From assembly GCF_920984735.1 (NCBI RefSeq), contig NZ_CAKLBU010000011.1, forward strand, positions 112,175-176,174: DNA of 64,000 nucleotides. The letters are read 5' to 3'. This document shows, piece by piece, positions 1 to 10,546 of this stretch; the first letter of the stretch is position 1; the number at the start of each line of letters is the position of its first letter. A model generated the notes under the pieces. The model was not told the origin of the DNA. It ran no database searches and saw nothing but the letters and a program-made list of their open reading frames with translations. A program made the translations under genes and the position numbers. The DNA comes from Pedobacter sp. Leaf250. GTDB taxonomy: Bacteria > Bacteroidota > Bacteroidia > Sphingobacteriales > Sphingobacteriaceae.

Positions 1-1
1 T

Positions 2-1432
2 TTTAACCAAAAAATTGCCTGGGGTGTAACCAATGTGGCTGCAGATGTGCTCGATTTCTATCAGATAAAATTTAAAGATTCATCTCATAACGAATATTGG
101 TACAATAACAAATGGAATAAAACCACCAAACGACTGGAAAATATCAAAATCCGTGGCAGTAAAGATGAGATTGACACTGTTTATTATACTCACCATGGTC
201 CGGTTGTTTATTTTCAGAAATCTAAATACGGCAGGGCCGATAATGTACCTGTTGGCGATGCATTGAGGTGGATTGCACACGATCAATCAAATGAGTTGAT
301 GACTTTTTATTACCTCAATCGGGGCAGTAATTACAACGATTACCGCAAAGCATTAACGTATTATACTGCACCCGCACAGAATTTTGTATTTGCTAGTATT
401 GATAATGATATCGCCATTACACCAAACGGTAAATTCCCGCTGAAATGGAAACAACAGGGAAAATTTATTTTAGATGGAACTGATCCAGCTTATGATTGGC
501 AGGGATGGATTCCAGCGGCTCAAAACCCGACTGTTAAAAATCCGCCACGTGGCTTTGTTAGTTCGGCCAATCAATCATCTACAGATACCACTTATCCGTA
601 TTATATCAATTGGGAGTTCGCTCCCTATGAAAGAGGGAAAAGAATCAATGATCGTTTGGGCGCCATGAGCAAAGCAACTATGGATAGTATTAGGTTAATG
701 CAAACTGATAACTACAGCATATTGGCTCAAAATGTATTGCCAGCCATTGTGCCTTTATTAAATACCGAGAGCTTGAATGCGACTCAAAAGGAAGCCTTAA
801 GCTATGTAAATAAGTGGAGCAAACGCTATGATGCCGATGAAATTGCCGCCAGCGTTTTCGAAATATGGACCAAACGTTTATCGTATAATATTTGGAATGA
901 TGAGTTTGTGGTAAAAGGCATACCGATGCGTTATCCATCGAGAGACCGAACCGTAGAAATGATTGTGAAACAGCCAAATGCAAAATGGTATGATAATGTA
1001 AACACCACTCAAAAAGAAACGCTTTCTGATCTGGTAAACGAAGCCTTTAAATATAGTTGTGATAGTTTGGAACGTAGATTCGGGCCAATTAACAAAGATT
1101 GGAGATGGAGCAATGTAAAAAAAACCAACGTTCCACATTTGGCAAAAATCCCTGGTTTTGGATCAAAAGTACTGCAAATTGGTGGCGCAAAAAGTACTAT
1201 CAATGCCATTAGCGAAACCAACGGTCCATCGTGGCGAATGGTTATCGAATTAGGTAAAACGCCCAAAGGGCATGGCGTTTATCCTGGCGGACAATCAGGT
1301 AATCCTGGAAGTAAATTTTATGATAACATGGTTGATACCTGGGCCAATGGTCAATTATACGATCTGTTTTATATGCAATCACCTGATGATAAATCAGGTA
1401 AAATAATTTCTCGTTTAAAAATTTCTAAATAG
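2..1432 (+). CDS. Penicillin acylase family protein, C-terminal part (5' end outside window)
   Basis: The frame is open from base 2 (FNQKIAWGVTN...), so the GTG at 35 is internal and the gene begins upstream of the window. The visible ~475 residues look like the beta-chain of an N-terminal-nucleophile hydrolase of the penicillin/cephalosporin acylase family: IAWGVTN near the start, then the SSANQ segment. These enzymes are periplasmic and autocleave to expose a catalytic Ser, which is not visible here because it lies upstream. They hydrolyse amides such as acyl-homoserine lactones or beta-lactam side chains, and the substrate cannot be told. A small membrane-protein gene follows 6 bp downstream. 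The family call is good; the specificity is unknown. Confidence 0.85.
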   Translation, partial: FNQKIAWGVTNVAADVLDFYQIKFKDSSHNEYWYNNKWNKTTKRLENIKIRGSKDEIDTVYYTHHGPVVYFQKSKYGRADNVPVGDALRWIAHDQSNELMTFYYLNRGSNYNDYRKALTYYTAPAQNFVFASIDNDIAITPNGKFPLKWKQQGKFILDGTDPAYDWQGWIPAAQNPTVKNPPRGFVSSANQSSTDTTYPYYINWEFAPYERGKRINDRLGAMSKATMDSIRLMQTDNYSILAQNVLPAIVPLLNTESLNATQKEALSYVNKWSKRYDADEIAASVFEIWTKRLSYNIWNDEFVVKGIPMRYPSRDRTVEMIVKQPNAKWYDNVNTTQKETLSDLVNEAFKYSCDSLERRFGPINKDWRWSNVKKTNVPHLAKIPGFGSKVLQIGGAKSTINAISETNGPSWRMVIELGKTPKGHGVYPGGQSGNPGSKFYDNMVDTWANGQLYDLFYMQSPDDKSGKIISRLKISK

Positions 1433-1438
1433 TTTAAA

Positions 1439-1798
1439 ATGGTTTTCATCGTTATAGTCATTATCTGTTTTTTACTTCAAATGGTTGCACCTTGGTGGGT
1501 AATTATTGTTGTTTCTTTTGCTACTTGTGGCATTATTGGTAAAACAGCTAAAATTGCTTTCTGGCAATCTTTCTTTGCTGTTTTTTTATTGTGGATTGGT
1601 TATGCTTTATTTAAAAGTTTACCAAACGACAATGTTTTGGCAGGCCGAGTTGCCGTAATGACTGGTATAAAATTATGGTGGGCTTTGTTATTGGTTACAG
1701 GAATATTAAGCGGTTTGGTTGCCGGCATCAGTGGTTTCTGTGGTTATCATTTTAGAATGGCCATGCTAGCCAAAAAAACTGAACAAAAATTAGCATAA
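1439..1798 (+). CDS. Small integral membrane protein of unknown function
   Basis: A 119-residue protein made almost entirely of hydrophobic helices: about four segments at roughly residues 2-22, 24-40, 40-60 and 80-103. It ends in a short basic tail (KKTEQK). It starts 6 bp after the acylase gene and probably shares its transcript. I recognise no family or catalytic motif. The composition, tight spacing and clean ATG support a real gene. Confidence 0.7.
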   Translation: MVFIVIVIICFLLQMVAPWWVIIVVSFATCGIIGKTAKIAFWQSFFAVFLLWIGYALFKSLPNDNVLAGRVAVMTGIKLWWALLLVTGILSGLVAGISGFCGYHFRMAMLAKKTEQKLA

Positions 1799-1817
1799 TG
1801 CTTCGTACTTTTGTAAC

Positions 1818-2798
1818 GTGAAGCCTAATGAAGATATTTTCTCAATTAACAGTAAAGATGAATTTAATGCGCATGCATTGGCAATTTTTAAACACCAAGC
1901 CATTAATGGCGAAGTTTACAAAGAATATATCCATCACTTAAAATTGGATGTTGAGCAGGTAAAAAGAATTGAAGAAATTCCTTTCCTGCCGATTAGTTTT
2001 TTCAAAACACATCGCATTTTAAGCAGTAAAAATCCAATTGAGGTTACATTTAGTAGTTCGGGCACAACCGGTATGGTGCAAAGTAATCATTACGTTACCG
2101 AAGTATACCGCTATGAACAAAGCTATCAAAAAGCATTTGATGAATTTTATGGCAGCATTACTGGTTATTGTTTTTTAGCCTTACTTCCCTCCTACCAACA
2201 ACGATCGGGCTCTTCGCTGATTTACATGGTTAATGATTTAATAGAAAAAAGTAAGCATTCTCAAAGTGGTTATTTTCTTTATAATCATGATGATTTATTT
2301 GAAGCCTTAGTTGAATTAAAAGCAAAAAACCAACCTACTATTTTGATTGGTGTAACCTATGCCCTTCTTGATTTCATTGAGCAGTATGATATTGATTTTC
2401 CTGAATTGATCGTAATGGAAACTGGCGGAATGAAAGGTAAACGCAAGGAAATGGTTCGAGAAGAATTACATGAGCAGCTTACAAAGGGCTTTAATGTGCC
2501 TGCCATCCATAGTGAATATGGAATGACAGAATTGCTTTCGCAGGCTTATTCTTTAGGCGATGGTATTTTCAATTGCCCCAATTGGATGAAAGTGCTCATT
2601 CGTGATACCAATGATCCTTTATCGTTAATTCAAAATGGAAAAACAGGTGGCATCAATGTAATTGATCTGGCAAATATCAATTCATGTTCTTTTATTGCCA
2701 CACAAGATTTAGGGAGAATAAATAACGATGGGAGTTTTGAAGTATTGGGCAGATTTGATAATGCAGATATCAGGGGCTGCAATTTATTGGTGCAATAA
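1818..2798 (+). CDS. LuxE-like acyl-protein synthetase / acyltransferase
   Basis: 326 residues, read from a GTG at 1818; no better in-frame ATG lies close. The motif FSSSGTTG near residues 76-83 is a glycine/serine/threonine loop like that of adenylate-forming enzymes, and the region HSEYGMTELLSQAY near residue 235 matches the EYGMTE signature of LuxE/acyl-protein synthetases. LuxE activates fatty acids with ATP and holds them as an acyl-enzyme. No other lux-type genes are nearby, so light production is not implied. In Bacteroidota, stand-alone LuxE-like genes are common and poorly understood. It lies 19 bp after the membrane-protein gene, so it could be third in that operon. Confidence 0.75.
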   Translation: MKPNEDIFSINSKDEFNAHALAIFKHQAINGEVYKEYIHHLKLDVEQVKRIEEIPFLPISFFKTHRILSSKNPIEVTFSSSGTTGMVQSNHYVTEVYRYEQSYQKAFDEFYGSITGYCFLALLPSYQQRSGSSLIYMVNDLIEKSKHSQSGYFLYNHDDLFEALVELKAKNQPTILIGVTYALLDFIEQYDIDFPELIVMETGGMKGKRKEMVREELHEQLTKGFNVPAIHSEYGMTELLSQAYSLGDGIFNCPNWMKVLIRDTNDPLSLIQNGKTGGINVIDLANINSCSFIATQDLGRINNDGSFEVLGRFDNADIRGCNLLVQ

Positions 2799-2963
2799 CT
2801 AACTCTTAAATCTTTTATCAAAAATAAATTCTCTTCTATTAACAAGCTTAATTTTTTTACTATCGGGATGATTTGGACTTACGAGGAAGTTAAATTCTTC
2901 CTCCAGTGTTATGGATGGAACCTTCATCAATAAATAAGTTCCATCGCAAAAAATCCCGATCAT
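2799..2963 (-). CDS. Possible 54-residue hypothetical protein
   Basis: A minus-strand ATG frame from 2963 to a stop at 2799-2801 exactly abuts the end of the convergent LuxE-like gene. The product (MIGIFCDGTYLLMKVPSI...) has a natural mixed composition ending in RREFIFDKRFKS. It begins inside the tyrS terminator hairpin and has no clear ribosome binding site, so the start could instead be the internal ATG of MKVPSI. No family is recognised. It may be a real small gene or a chance frame. Confidence 0.3.
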   Translation of the reverse strand: MIGIFCDGTYLLMKVPSITLEEEFNFLVSPNHPDSKKIKLVNRREFIFDKRFKS

Positions 2964-2978
2964 AAATTGATCAGGATT
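2948..2978 (-). terminator. Rho-independent terminator of tyrS
   Basis: Read on the minus strand, AATCCTGATC pairs with GATCGGGATT (one G-T wobble) around a 7-nt loop and is followed by a run of T. It lies 25 bp after the tyrS stop codon. Confidence 0.75.
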
Positions 2979-3002
2979 AATTAATATTTACATTGAAAAT
3001 CC

Positions 3003-4289
3003 TTATTCTGCTATCAGCAAGAAATAATTTTTCTTCCCTTTTTGAACAACGATAAATTGATCGTTTATTAAATGTGTTGTATTAAAAATTTGAGCAGCAT
3101 CTGCAACTTTCTCTTTATTCACGGAAACTCCACCGCCTTGAATCAACTTTTTGGTTTCTCCCTTTGATGGAAAAATTGTAGCCTTCTCGGCGAACAAACT
3201 AGCTGCATCAATACCCTCAACAAGTTCTGCTTTTAATATTTTGTATTGAGGAATTCCTTCAAACATCTCTAAAACCTGCTTTCCTGATAAGCTTTTTAAG
3301 AAATCCAATGATCCGTTTCCAAATAAAAATTCAGATGTTTTAATGGCTGTTTCTAAGGCCTCAACAGAGTGGGTTTTTACTGTAATATCTTCAGCTAATG
3401 CTTTTTGTAAAATACGCAAATGAGGTGCAGCATCATGATCCGCTTCTAAAGCTTCAATTTCATCTTTGGTTTTTAAAGTAAAAATTCTGATCCACTTTTT
3501 TACATCGTCATCAGAGGCATTCAACCAGAATTGATAATATTTATAAGGAGAAGTTTTTTCAGGATCGAGCCAAACCGCACCGCTTTCAGTTTTACCAAAT
3601 TTAGTTCCATCCGCTTTTTTAATTAATTGAGTCGTAATGGCATAAGCTGTTCCGGCATCTTTTCTTCTAATCAATTCTGTTCCGGTAACAATATTTCCCC
3701 ACTGATCTGATCCACCCATTTGAACTAAACAGTTCTCGTTTTTCCATAAATGATAGAAATCGTAACCCTGAATCAATTGGTAGCAAAACTCGGTAAACGA
3801 CAATCCAGAATCGCCTTCCAAGCGTCTTTTAACGCTATCTTTTGCCATCATGTAATTAACGGTAATGTGTTTTCCAACATCTCTAATGAAGGTAAAAAGA
3901 TTCATATCCTTAAACCAATCGGCATTGTTTACCATCACTGCACCGTTTCCGCCATCCTCAAACTTTAGAAACTTAGCCAGCTGCGCTTTCATTCCTTTAA
4001 GGTTATGTTCAATCATTTCTGGCGTTTGGAGATTTCGCTCATCAGATTTTCCAGAAGGATCGCCAACCATACCTGTTGCTCCACCTACTAAAGCAAAAGG
4101 CTTGTGACCAGCTTTCTGGAAATGAATCAAGGTCATGATTTGTGTTAAATGGCCTACATGTAACGAATCTGCTGTGGGATCAAACCCGATATAACCGGAA
4201 GTCATACCTTCGTTTAATTTTTCTTCAGTATTCGGCATAATATCATGCAGCATGCCACGCCACCTTAATTCTTCAACAAAATTCGTCAT
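3003..4289 (-). CDS. tyrS: Tyrosyl-tRNA synthetase
   Basis: 428 residues, the usual length for bacterial TyrRS. This class Ic synthetase activates tyrosine with ATP and loads tRNA-Tyr in the cytoplasm. The HIGH-type motif is HVGH at 44-47, the GGSDQWGN tyrosine-site segment is near 192-199, and the KMSKS-type loop is KFGKT at 230-234. The last ~65 residues are an S4-like RNA-binding domain. A good promoter lies upstream and a terminator downstream, so it is probably transcribed alone. Confidence 0.97.
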   Translation of the reverse strand: MTNFVEELRWRGMLHDIMPNTEEKLNEGMTSGYIGFDPTADSLHVGHLTQIMTLIHFQKAGHKPFALVGGATGMVGDPSGKSDERNLQTPEMIEHNLKGMKAQLAKFLKFEDGGNGAVMVNNADWFKDMNLFTFIRDVGKHITVNYMMAKDSVKRRLEGDSGLSFTEFCYQLIQGYDFYHLWKNENCLVQMGGSDQWGNIVTGTELIRRKDAGTAYAITTQLIKKADGTKFGKTESGAVWLDPEKTSPYKYYQFWLNASDDDVKKWIRIFTLKTKDEIEALEADHDAAPHLRILQKALAEDITVKTHSVEALETAIKTSEFLFGNGSLDFLKSLSGKQVLEMFEGIPQYKILKAELVEGIDAASLFAEKATIFPSKGETKKLIQGGGVSVNKEKVADAAQIFNTTHLINDQFIVVQKGKKNYFLLIAE

Positions 4290-4317
4290 TGTACAAACAC
4301 TTTTATAATTGTGCGTG

Positions 4318-4349
4318 CAAAGATAAAATTTTAGCTTAGTTTAAAGCAA
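4318..4349 (-). promoter_or_regulatory. Bacteroidetes-type promoter of tyrS
   Basis: On the minus strand a TTG (4349-4347) is separated by 21 bp from TATCTTTG (4325-4318), an exact match to TAnnTTTG. The expected start of transcription falls near 4311, about 20 bp before the tyrS ATG. Confidence 0.7.
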
Positions 4350-4350
4350 A

Positions 4351-5643
4351 TTAGTTGGTAAGTGTAAACCAGCTTTTAAAATCTGCCTTGGCGGTATTAA
4401 AATCTGCATGACCAATTAAACAGTTTAAAACTCCATCACTTCGTATCGCCTGGTTTGGAACACCGGCATTGTTTAACCAATTTTCACAAAGTTTAATTAT
4501 TAAGGATACTTCTTTATCTTCAACTGCATCCATATCCATGGCGTTTAAAGCAACATATTCATCTTTATTAATGCCTGCTGGTAAATCCCAATGTTTACCG
4601 CTTGCGTCATTTACCATCATTGGCCGCAACACCGGATTCATTCTAATAAAATCAATTGGTTTTGCAGGCATTGATGAATTTAGAATCATGTAGGCAACGA
4701 AAGCAGCTGTATCGGGTGGATCATTCAGAATACTTGTTCCCATTTTTTGGATATCCTGAATCAAACCTGGCTCTTCATATTTTGCTTTTAATTCATTAAA
4801 TCGAACCGGAATTTCCTCGTCATACTGCAATTGTGAAACTGAACCGGTACCAAGTGAAAGTACCTGAATATGTTCAATTCCATATTGTTGTCGGTTACAA
4901 ATGGCCTCCGTTACGGCCGCCAAAACCGGATTGTTATTTCCGGTTACACCCCCATCCCAATAAAATTTTAGTTTATTGTTTACCTTAAAGGTTGCTGGCT
5001 CATTGAAATAGTTTACTGGCGCCGTACTGGAGGCATGTATGGCATCTACCAAACTAACCAGGCAATCAGATGGTGTTTGCGCCACTACAGGAAGATTCTT
5101 AAGTTTCCGTTCAATCACAGAAGTCGAAGCCAGGCTATCGCAATCGGTACGGAACATTTCCGCCCTGTTGCGGTAATAATCATAGCCAATAATTAAAAAC
5201 TGGGTTTTTACTTCATTGTTAACCGCAACATGTTGCGGAATGTGCATTAAATCAATTTGCGCTATTTTCGGAAGAATTTCTTTTAGCGCTTTATGTTTTC
5301 GCTTAGTAGCATATTTTGCACCAATTTTAAAAATCCTGGCAGCGCTTGACAGCAAACTTTTCTCCCAAAAACTCAATCTGGAGAAAACCCTACTTCTTAA
5401 TTTTTCATCGCCGAAAATTTTCTCAATTTCAGATAGACGAAGATTTTCTGCCATGGCTGCAGCAACCAAACTTCCACCACTATTGGCTGCCACCAGATCA
5501 AACTTTGATAAAACTTCATGTCCCGTTGGATCAGGATTATCAAAGGTTTCTGCAAAAAGTTTACGCAAGCATTTCACTTGGATGAGCGCCCAGGATCCAC
5601 CTCCATCTAAAGAAAGTATCCTGTAGGTTTTCGAATTAGGCAT
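4351..5643 (-). CDS. Patatin-like phospholipase family protein
   Basis: 430 residues from the ATG at 5643. A longer frame to 5781 exists, but it would overlap the divergent gene and cross a promoter-like sequence. Patatin features are visible: the glycine-rich oxyanion segment DGGG at 13-16, a serine in ANSGGS with Ser near 55, and the catalytic-dyad DGG at 230-232. These proteins hydrolyse acyl esters of lipids. Two departures from the classic motifs are seen. The arginine of DGGGxRG is absent (DGGGSWAL), and the usual GxSxG reads ANSGG with Ala in the first position. No signal peptide is present, so it is probably cytoplasmic. Confidence 0.85.
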   Translation of the reverse strand: MPNSKTYRILSLDGGGSWALIQVKCLRKLFAETFDNPDPTGHEVLSKFDLVAANSGGSLVAAAMAENLRLSEIEKIFGDEKLRSRVFSRLSFWEKSLLSSAARIFKIGAKYATKRKHKALKEILPKIAQIDLMHIPQHVAVNNEVKTQFLIIGYDYYRNRAEMFRTDCDSLASTSVIERKLKNLPVVAQTPSDCLVSLVDAIHASSTAPVNYFNEPATFKVNNKLKFYWDGGVTGNNNPVLAAVTEAICNRQQYGIEHIQVLSLGTGSVSQLQYDEEIPVRFNELKAKYEEPGLIQDIQKMGTSILNDPPDTAAFVAYMILNSSMPAKPIDFIRMNPVLRPMMVNDASGKHWDLPAGINKDEYVALNAMDMDAVEDKEVSLIIKLCENWLNNAGVPNQAIRSDGVLNCLIGHADFNTAKADFKSWFTLTN

Positions 5644-5663
5644 GATGAGTTTGTTAGGGTTAT

Positions 5664-5694
5664 TAAATTTATAAATAATTAATTTACAAAGCAA
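5664..5694 (-). promoter_or_regulatory. Candidate promoter of the patatin-like gene
   Basis: On the minus strand, TTG (5694-5692), a 20-bp spacer and TAAATTTA (5671-5664), one mismatch from TAnnTTTG. Its position supports translation starting at 5643 rather than 5781. Confidence 0.4.
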
Positions 5695-5763
5695 TACGAA
5701 TCTAACACCTAGTATTTGCTGGTTTTGGTTTTTCACCATCAAAGAAAACATTAACTTGTGGGC

Positions 5764-6438
5764 ATGAACTTTCTGTCCCATTACTATTTTGATAGATCAA
5801 ATGATGATGCCAATGTGGTTATGGGAACAGTATTACCAGATTTGGTAAAAAATGCTTCAAAAGAAGCAAATCTTTATCCTCAAAAAAACGAATTCCTTTT
5901 TTTTGGAAATCCAGATGAGGAAGCTTTGCTAAAAGGTTGGAAAAGACATCTTTCAGTAGATTTACTTTTTCATTCTTCAACATTCTTTTTCGAGAAAACC
6001 ACTGAATTAAAACAGCTTATTAAACCCATTCTGGAAGGAACCCCTGTCCGCCCCTCTTTTCTTGCTCATATTGGCCTGGAGTTATTACTCGATCATTTAC
6101 TCATTGAGCATAATCTAATCCAGGTAAATCACTTCTACGATAAGTTAATTGCGGTTAAAAGAGAATCATTGAGTGATTTTTTAGAACATTGTGGGCTAAA
6201 AAATGAATCTGTATTCTTCAAATTTTTAGATGGTTTCATCAGCAGCAAATACCTGTTAAGCTATCAAAAATTAGAAAACATCAGCTATGCCTTAAACAAA
6301 ATTTGTATGCGTTTGTGGCCTAAAACTTTAAGTGAAAATCAATTAGCAGCCTTAACCTTACAACTGGAAATTTTCAAGATTATTTTGGAAAAAGATTTTA
6401 TGGATATATTCAACGATATTGAAAAAAAGCTGATATAA
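5764..6438 (+). CDS. ACP phosphodiesterase (AcpH/DUF479)-like protein
   Basis: 224 residues from ATG 5764; a GTG at 5758 would add two residues. The opening MNFLSHYYFD, the VLPDLVK segment near residue 25, a KRHLSVDLLFH region near 60 and a LLLDHLL segment near 107 follow the order of conserved Asp/His motifs in AcpH. AcpH removes phosphopantetheine from acyl carrier protein. Similarity is at motif level only, so an HD-like hydrolase of other function is possible. It is divergent from the patatin-like gene and upstream of ligA. Confidence 0.5.
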   Translation: MNFLSHYYFDRSNDDANVVMGTVLPDLVKNASKEANLYPQKNEFLFFGNPDEEALLKGWKRHLSVDLLFHSSTFFFEKTTELKQLIKPILEGTPVRPSFLAHIGLELLLDHLLIEHNLIQVNHFYDKLIAVKRESLSDFLEHCGLKNESVFFKFLDGFISSKYLLSYQKLENISYALNKICMRLWPKTLSENQLAALTLQLEIFKIILEKDFMDIFNDIEKKLI

Positions 6439-6512
6439 GGAGTTCTGCTACATTTTCGATATTTGCCAGCCAGAAACTTTTTTAAAGCAATACCGCATAA
6501 TTTTAGAAATAG

Positions 6513-8561
<2,049 letters not shown>

Positions 8562-8643
8562 AAATAAGTGAATAAATAATTGAATGACAGAATAGGTACA
8601 TTCAAACAATCATTCATTCAAAATTCAATAATTACAATATATA

Positions 8644-9531
8644 ATGAACAAATTTCAGGGTACTGGGGTAGCATTAGTTACACCCTTTAACACAGATGGA
8701 TCAGTTGATTATAATGGTTTAAAAAACCTGATTAATCATTTGGTGGAAGGAGGCATTGACTACCTCGTTTCTTTAGGTACAACCGGCGAAACCGCTACAA
8801 TGACTAAGGAAGAGAAGAAGAAAGTGTGGGCCTATACTGCTGAAATTAATAATAATAGACTACCATTGGTTGCAGGTATTGGCGGAAATAATACTTTAGC
8901 TGTTGCCGATGATATTAAAAATTTTGAGAATAATGGTTATAGCGCCATTTTATCGGTTAGTCCATATTACAATAAGCCATCACAAGAAGGTATTTACCAA
9001 CACTATAAATATTTAGCAGAAGTTTCGCCCCTGGATATAATCCTGTACAACGTTCCTGGGCGTACAATGAGTAACATGACGCCAGATACGACCTGTAGAT
9101 TGGCGCATGATTTTAAAAATATTATTGCAACAAAAGAAGCATCAGGAAGTTTTGATCAATTTAATCAGATCATGAGAGACAAACCAGCCGATTTTCTTTT
9201 AATATCTGGTGATGACCCGATTACTTTACCAATGATTGCTTTAGGTGCATCAGGAATAATTTCTGTGGTAGGGAATGCTTTGCCTCGCCAATTTTCAGAT
9301 ATGGTTAGACAATGTTTGGAAGGCGATTTTAAAGCCGCTACACCGGCGCATTTGAGCTTGGTAGAATTTACTCGTTTAGCTTTTGCAGAAGGCAACCCGG
9401 CTGGAATAAAAGCTGCGCTTAAGCATTTAAGTATTTGTGGCGATACAGTTAGGTTACCATTAGTTAAAGCATCATCAGGTTTAGAGCAATCAATTATCAA
9501 AGAAATAGAAAAACTAAGTCAATTAGTATAA
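8644..9531 (+). CDS. dapA: 4-hydroxy-tetrahydrodipicolinate synthase
   Basis: 295 residues. It condenses pyruvate with aspartate semialdehyde in the lysine/meso-diaminopimelate pathway, supplying DAP to the MurE encoded further along. The TIM-barrel signature residues are all visible: GTTGET with Thr 46-47, SPYYNKP with Tyr near 108-109, YNVPGRT with Tyr 135 and Arg 140, and the Schiff-base lysine in IATKEASG (Lys 164). A strong terminator follows. Confidence 0.97.
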   Translation: MNKFQGTGVALVTPFNTDGSVDYNGLKNLINHLVEGGIDYLVSLGTTGETATMTKEEKKKVWAYTAEINNNRLPLVAGIGGNNTLAVADDIKNFENNGYSAILSVSPYYNKPSQEGIYQHYKYLAEVSPLDIILYNVPGRTMSNMTPDTTCRLAHDFKNIIATKEASGSFDQFNQIMRDKPADFLLISGDDPITLPMIALGASGIISVVGNALPRQFSDMVRQCLEGDFKAATPAHLSLVEFTRLAFAEGNPAGIKAALKHLSICGDTVRLPLVKASSGLEQSIIKEIEKLSQLV

Positions 9532-9570
9532 CTTGAGCTAAAATATATTCAATATCATTTGATAAATAAG

Positions 9571-9617
9571 AAGGTTAATTCGATTGCTGAATACAGCAGT
9601 TGAATTAACCTTTTTTT
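9571..9617 (+). terminator. Terminator of dapA
   Basis: GGTTAATTCGATTGCTG pairs with CAGCAGTTGAATTAACC (two changes) around a 4-nt loop, followed by seven T. It lies about 40 bp after the dapA stop. Confidence 0.9.
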
Positions 9618-9776
9618 ATTATGGGTAATTAAAAAATTACATCCTTTAATTAGCTTTATACCAGGTAATTATCTTCCATCGAATTTTCCTATCCCAAATT
9701 TCATCTTGTTCCGTACAATAAATTTTATGCAGGCATAATTATTGGAATGCGATTACTACACACAAATTAAACACAA

Positions 9777-10055
9777 ATGAAAAAAGTATTTATTGTAGCC
9801 TTGGCATGTATCGTGCTAAGCTGCAAAGTCCCTGCTATTGTTCCAATTGGAACAAGTGAGTCAACTTTTAAGCAAGCTAAGCAAACTGCCGAACTTGTTT
9901 CTTCTGTAGCCGATGGAACTAACATTTATCGCGTTTCAAGAAGAACTTTTGATTCAATCAACTCGCCTTTTTACTCGTTCTATTACTTCTACAAAGGCAA
10001 GCTTGTCCGCTATGAACAATCAGAACGGAGTGATGATTATAAATTCATCCAATAA
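9777..10055 (+). CDS. Small lipoprotein of unknown function
   Basis: 92 residues. The N-terminus MKKVFIVALACIVLSCK is a lipoprotein signal with a lipobox ending at Cys 16, so the mature protein is probably a ~77-residue envelope lipoprotein. The rest is polar and rich in Ser/Tyr/Phe (NSPFYSFYYFYKGKLVRYE); no family is recognised. It sits alone between two strong terminators. Confidence 0.75.
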   Translation: MKKVFIVALACIVLSCKVPAIVPIGTSESTFKQAKQTAELVSSVADGTNIYRVSRRTFDSINSPFYSFYYFYKGKLVRYEQSERSDDYKFIQ

Positions 10056-10056
10056 C

Positions 10057-10090
10057 AATAAAAGTCCCGATGCTTATCGGGACTTTTATT
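10057..10090. terminator. Bidirectional terminator
   Basis: A perfect 15-bp stem, AATAAAAGTCCCGAT with ATCGGGACTTTTATT, around a GCTT loop, with A/T runs on both sides. It lies just after the small lipoprotein gene and about 20 bp after the stop of the convergent histone-like gene, so it can serve both. Confidence 0.85.
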
Positions 10091-10111
10091 GTTATAAATA
10101 TTTTAGATAAA

Positions 10112-10288
10112 TTAATCTTTGTTTTTTGTATCCTGTACTTCTAAGCGAATAGCTTGTGCTAAGTTTTTCAAATCTTGCATGCCTTTACGTACACGGGTTC
10201 CGGCAGCACTGTTGCCTTTGTTATAAAACTTATCAGCATCAGCTTCCAAAACTGCAACTAAACTTTTTACTTCTTCAAATTTTTTCAT
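10112..10288 (-). CDS. Histone H1-like small DNA-associated protein
   Basis: A 58-residue frame, MKKFEEVKSLVAVLEADADK... to ...VQDTKNKD, with an AGGAG about 10 nt before the ATG. The pattern (FYNKGN, AGTRVRKGMQDLKNLAQ) matches the short histone-H1/Hc1-like proteins widespread in Bacteroidota, thought to be nucleoid-associated. It is predicted to be a pair of helices with a basic surface around TRVRKGMQDLK. The gene is flanked by the bidirectional terminator and a 258-bp gap. Family resemblance is strong, but DNA binding is assumed from the family. Confidence 0.8.
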   Translation of the reverse strand: MKKFEEVKSLVAVLEADADKFYNKGNSAAGTRVRKGMQDLKNLAQAIRLEVQDTKNKD

Positions 10289-10496
10289 TTTCTTAGTACT
10301 CCTATAATTTTAAAGGTTTGATTTTTAATTATCTAACTCTAATTTAATAGGTTTGTTGTACAAACGAAAATTTTTTAGCGAATAAAAAGCGTCTTTAATG
10401 CCGTTTTTTTCCACAATTAAACGTTTTATGAACATTGAGCATTCAAAAAATATACTCAAATCACTGAATTAGAAATAGTTACAAAGTAAACGAAAT

Positions 10497-10530
10497 AAAA
10501 AAGCCGCTTAAACGAGTTTAAAGGGCCTTA
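10497..10530 (-). terminator. Terminator of the alpha-oxoamine synthase gene
   Basis: On the minus strand, GGCCCTTTAAACTCG is followed by TTTAAGCGGC and six T. The hairpin is slightly imperfect. It lies 16 bp after the stop at 10547. Confidence 0.7.
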
Positions 10531-10546
10531 AAAAATATAATATCGA

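Noticed and set aside
1818..2798. Bioluminescence (lux) function for the LuxE-like gene
   Set aside because: No luxC, luxD, luxA or luxB neighbours are present; stand-alone LuxE-like proteins are common.
2630..2845. 71-residue minus-strand frame over the end of the LuxE-like gene
   Set aside because: It is an antisense shadow of the LuxE-like coding sequence; the frame at 2799-2963 is the more credible small gene there.
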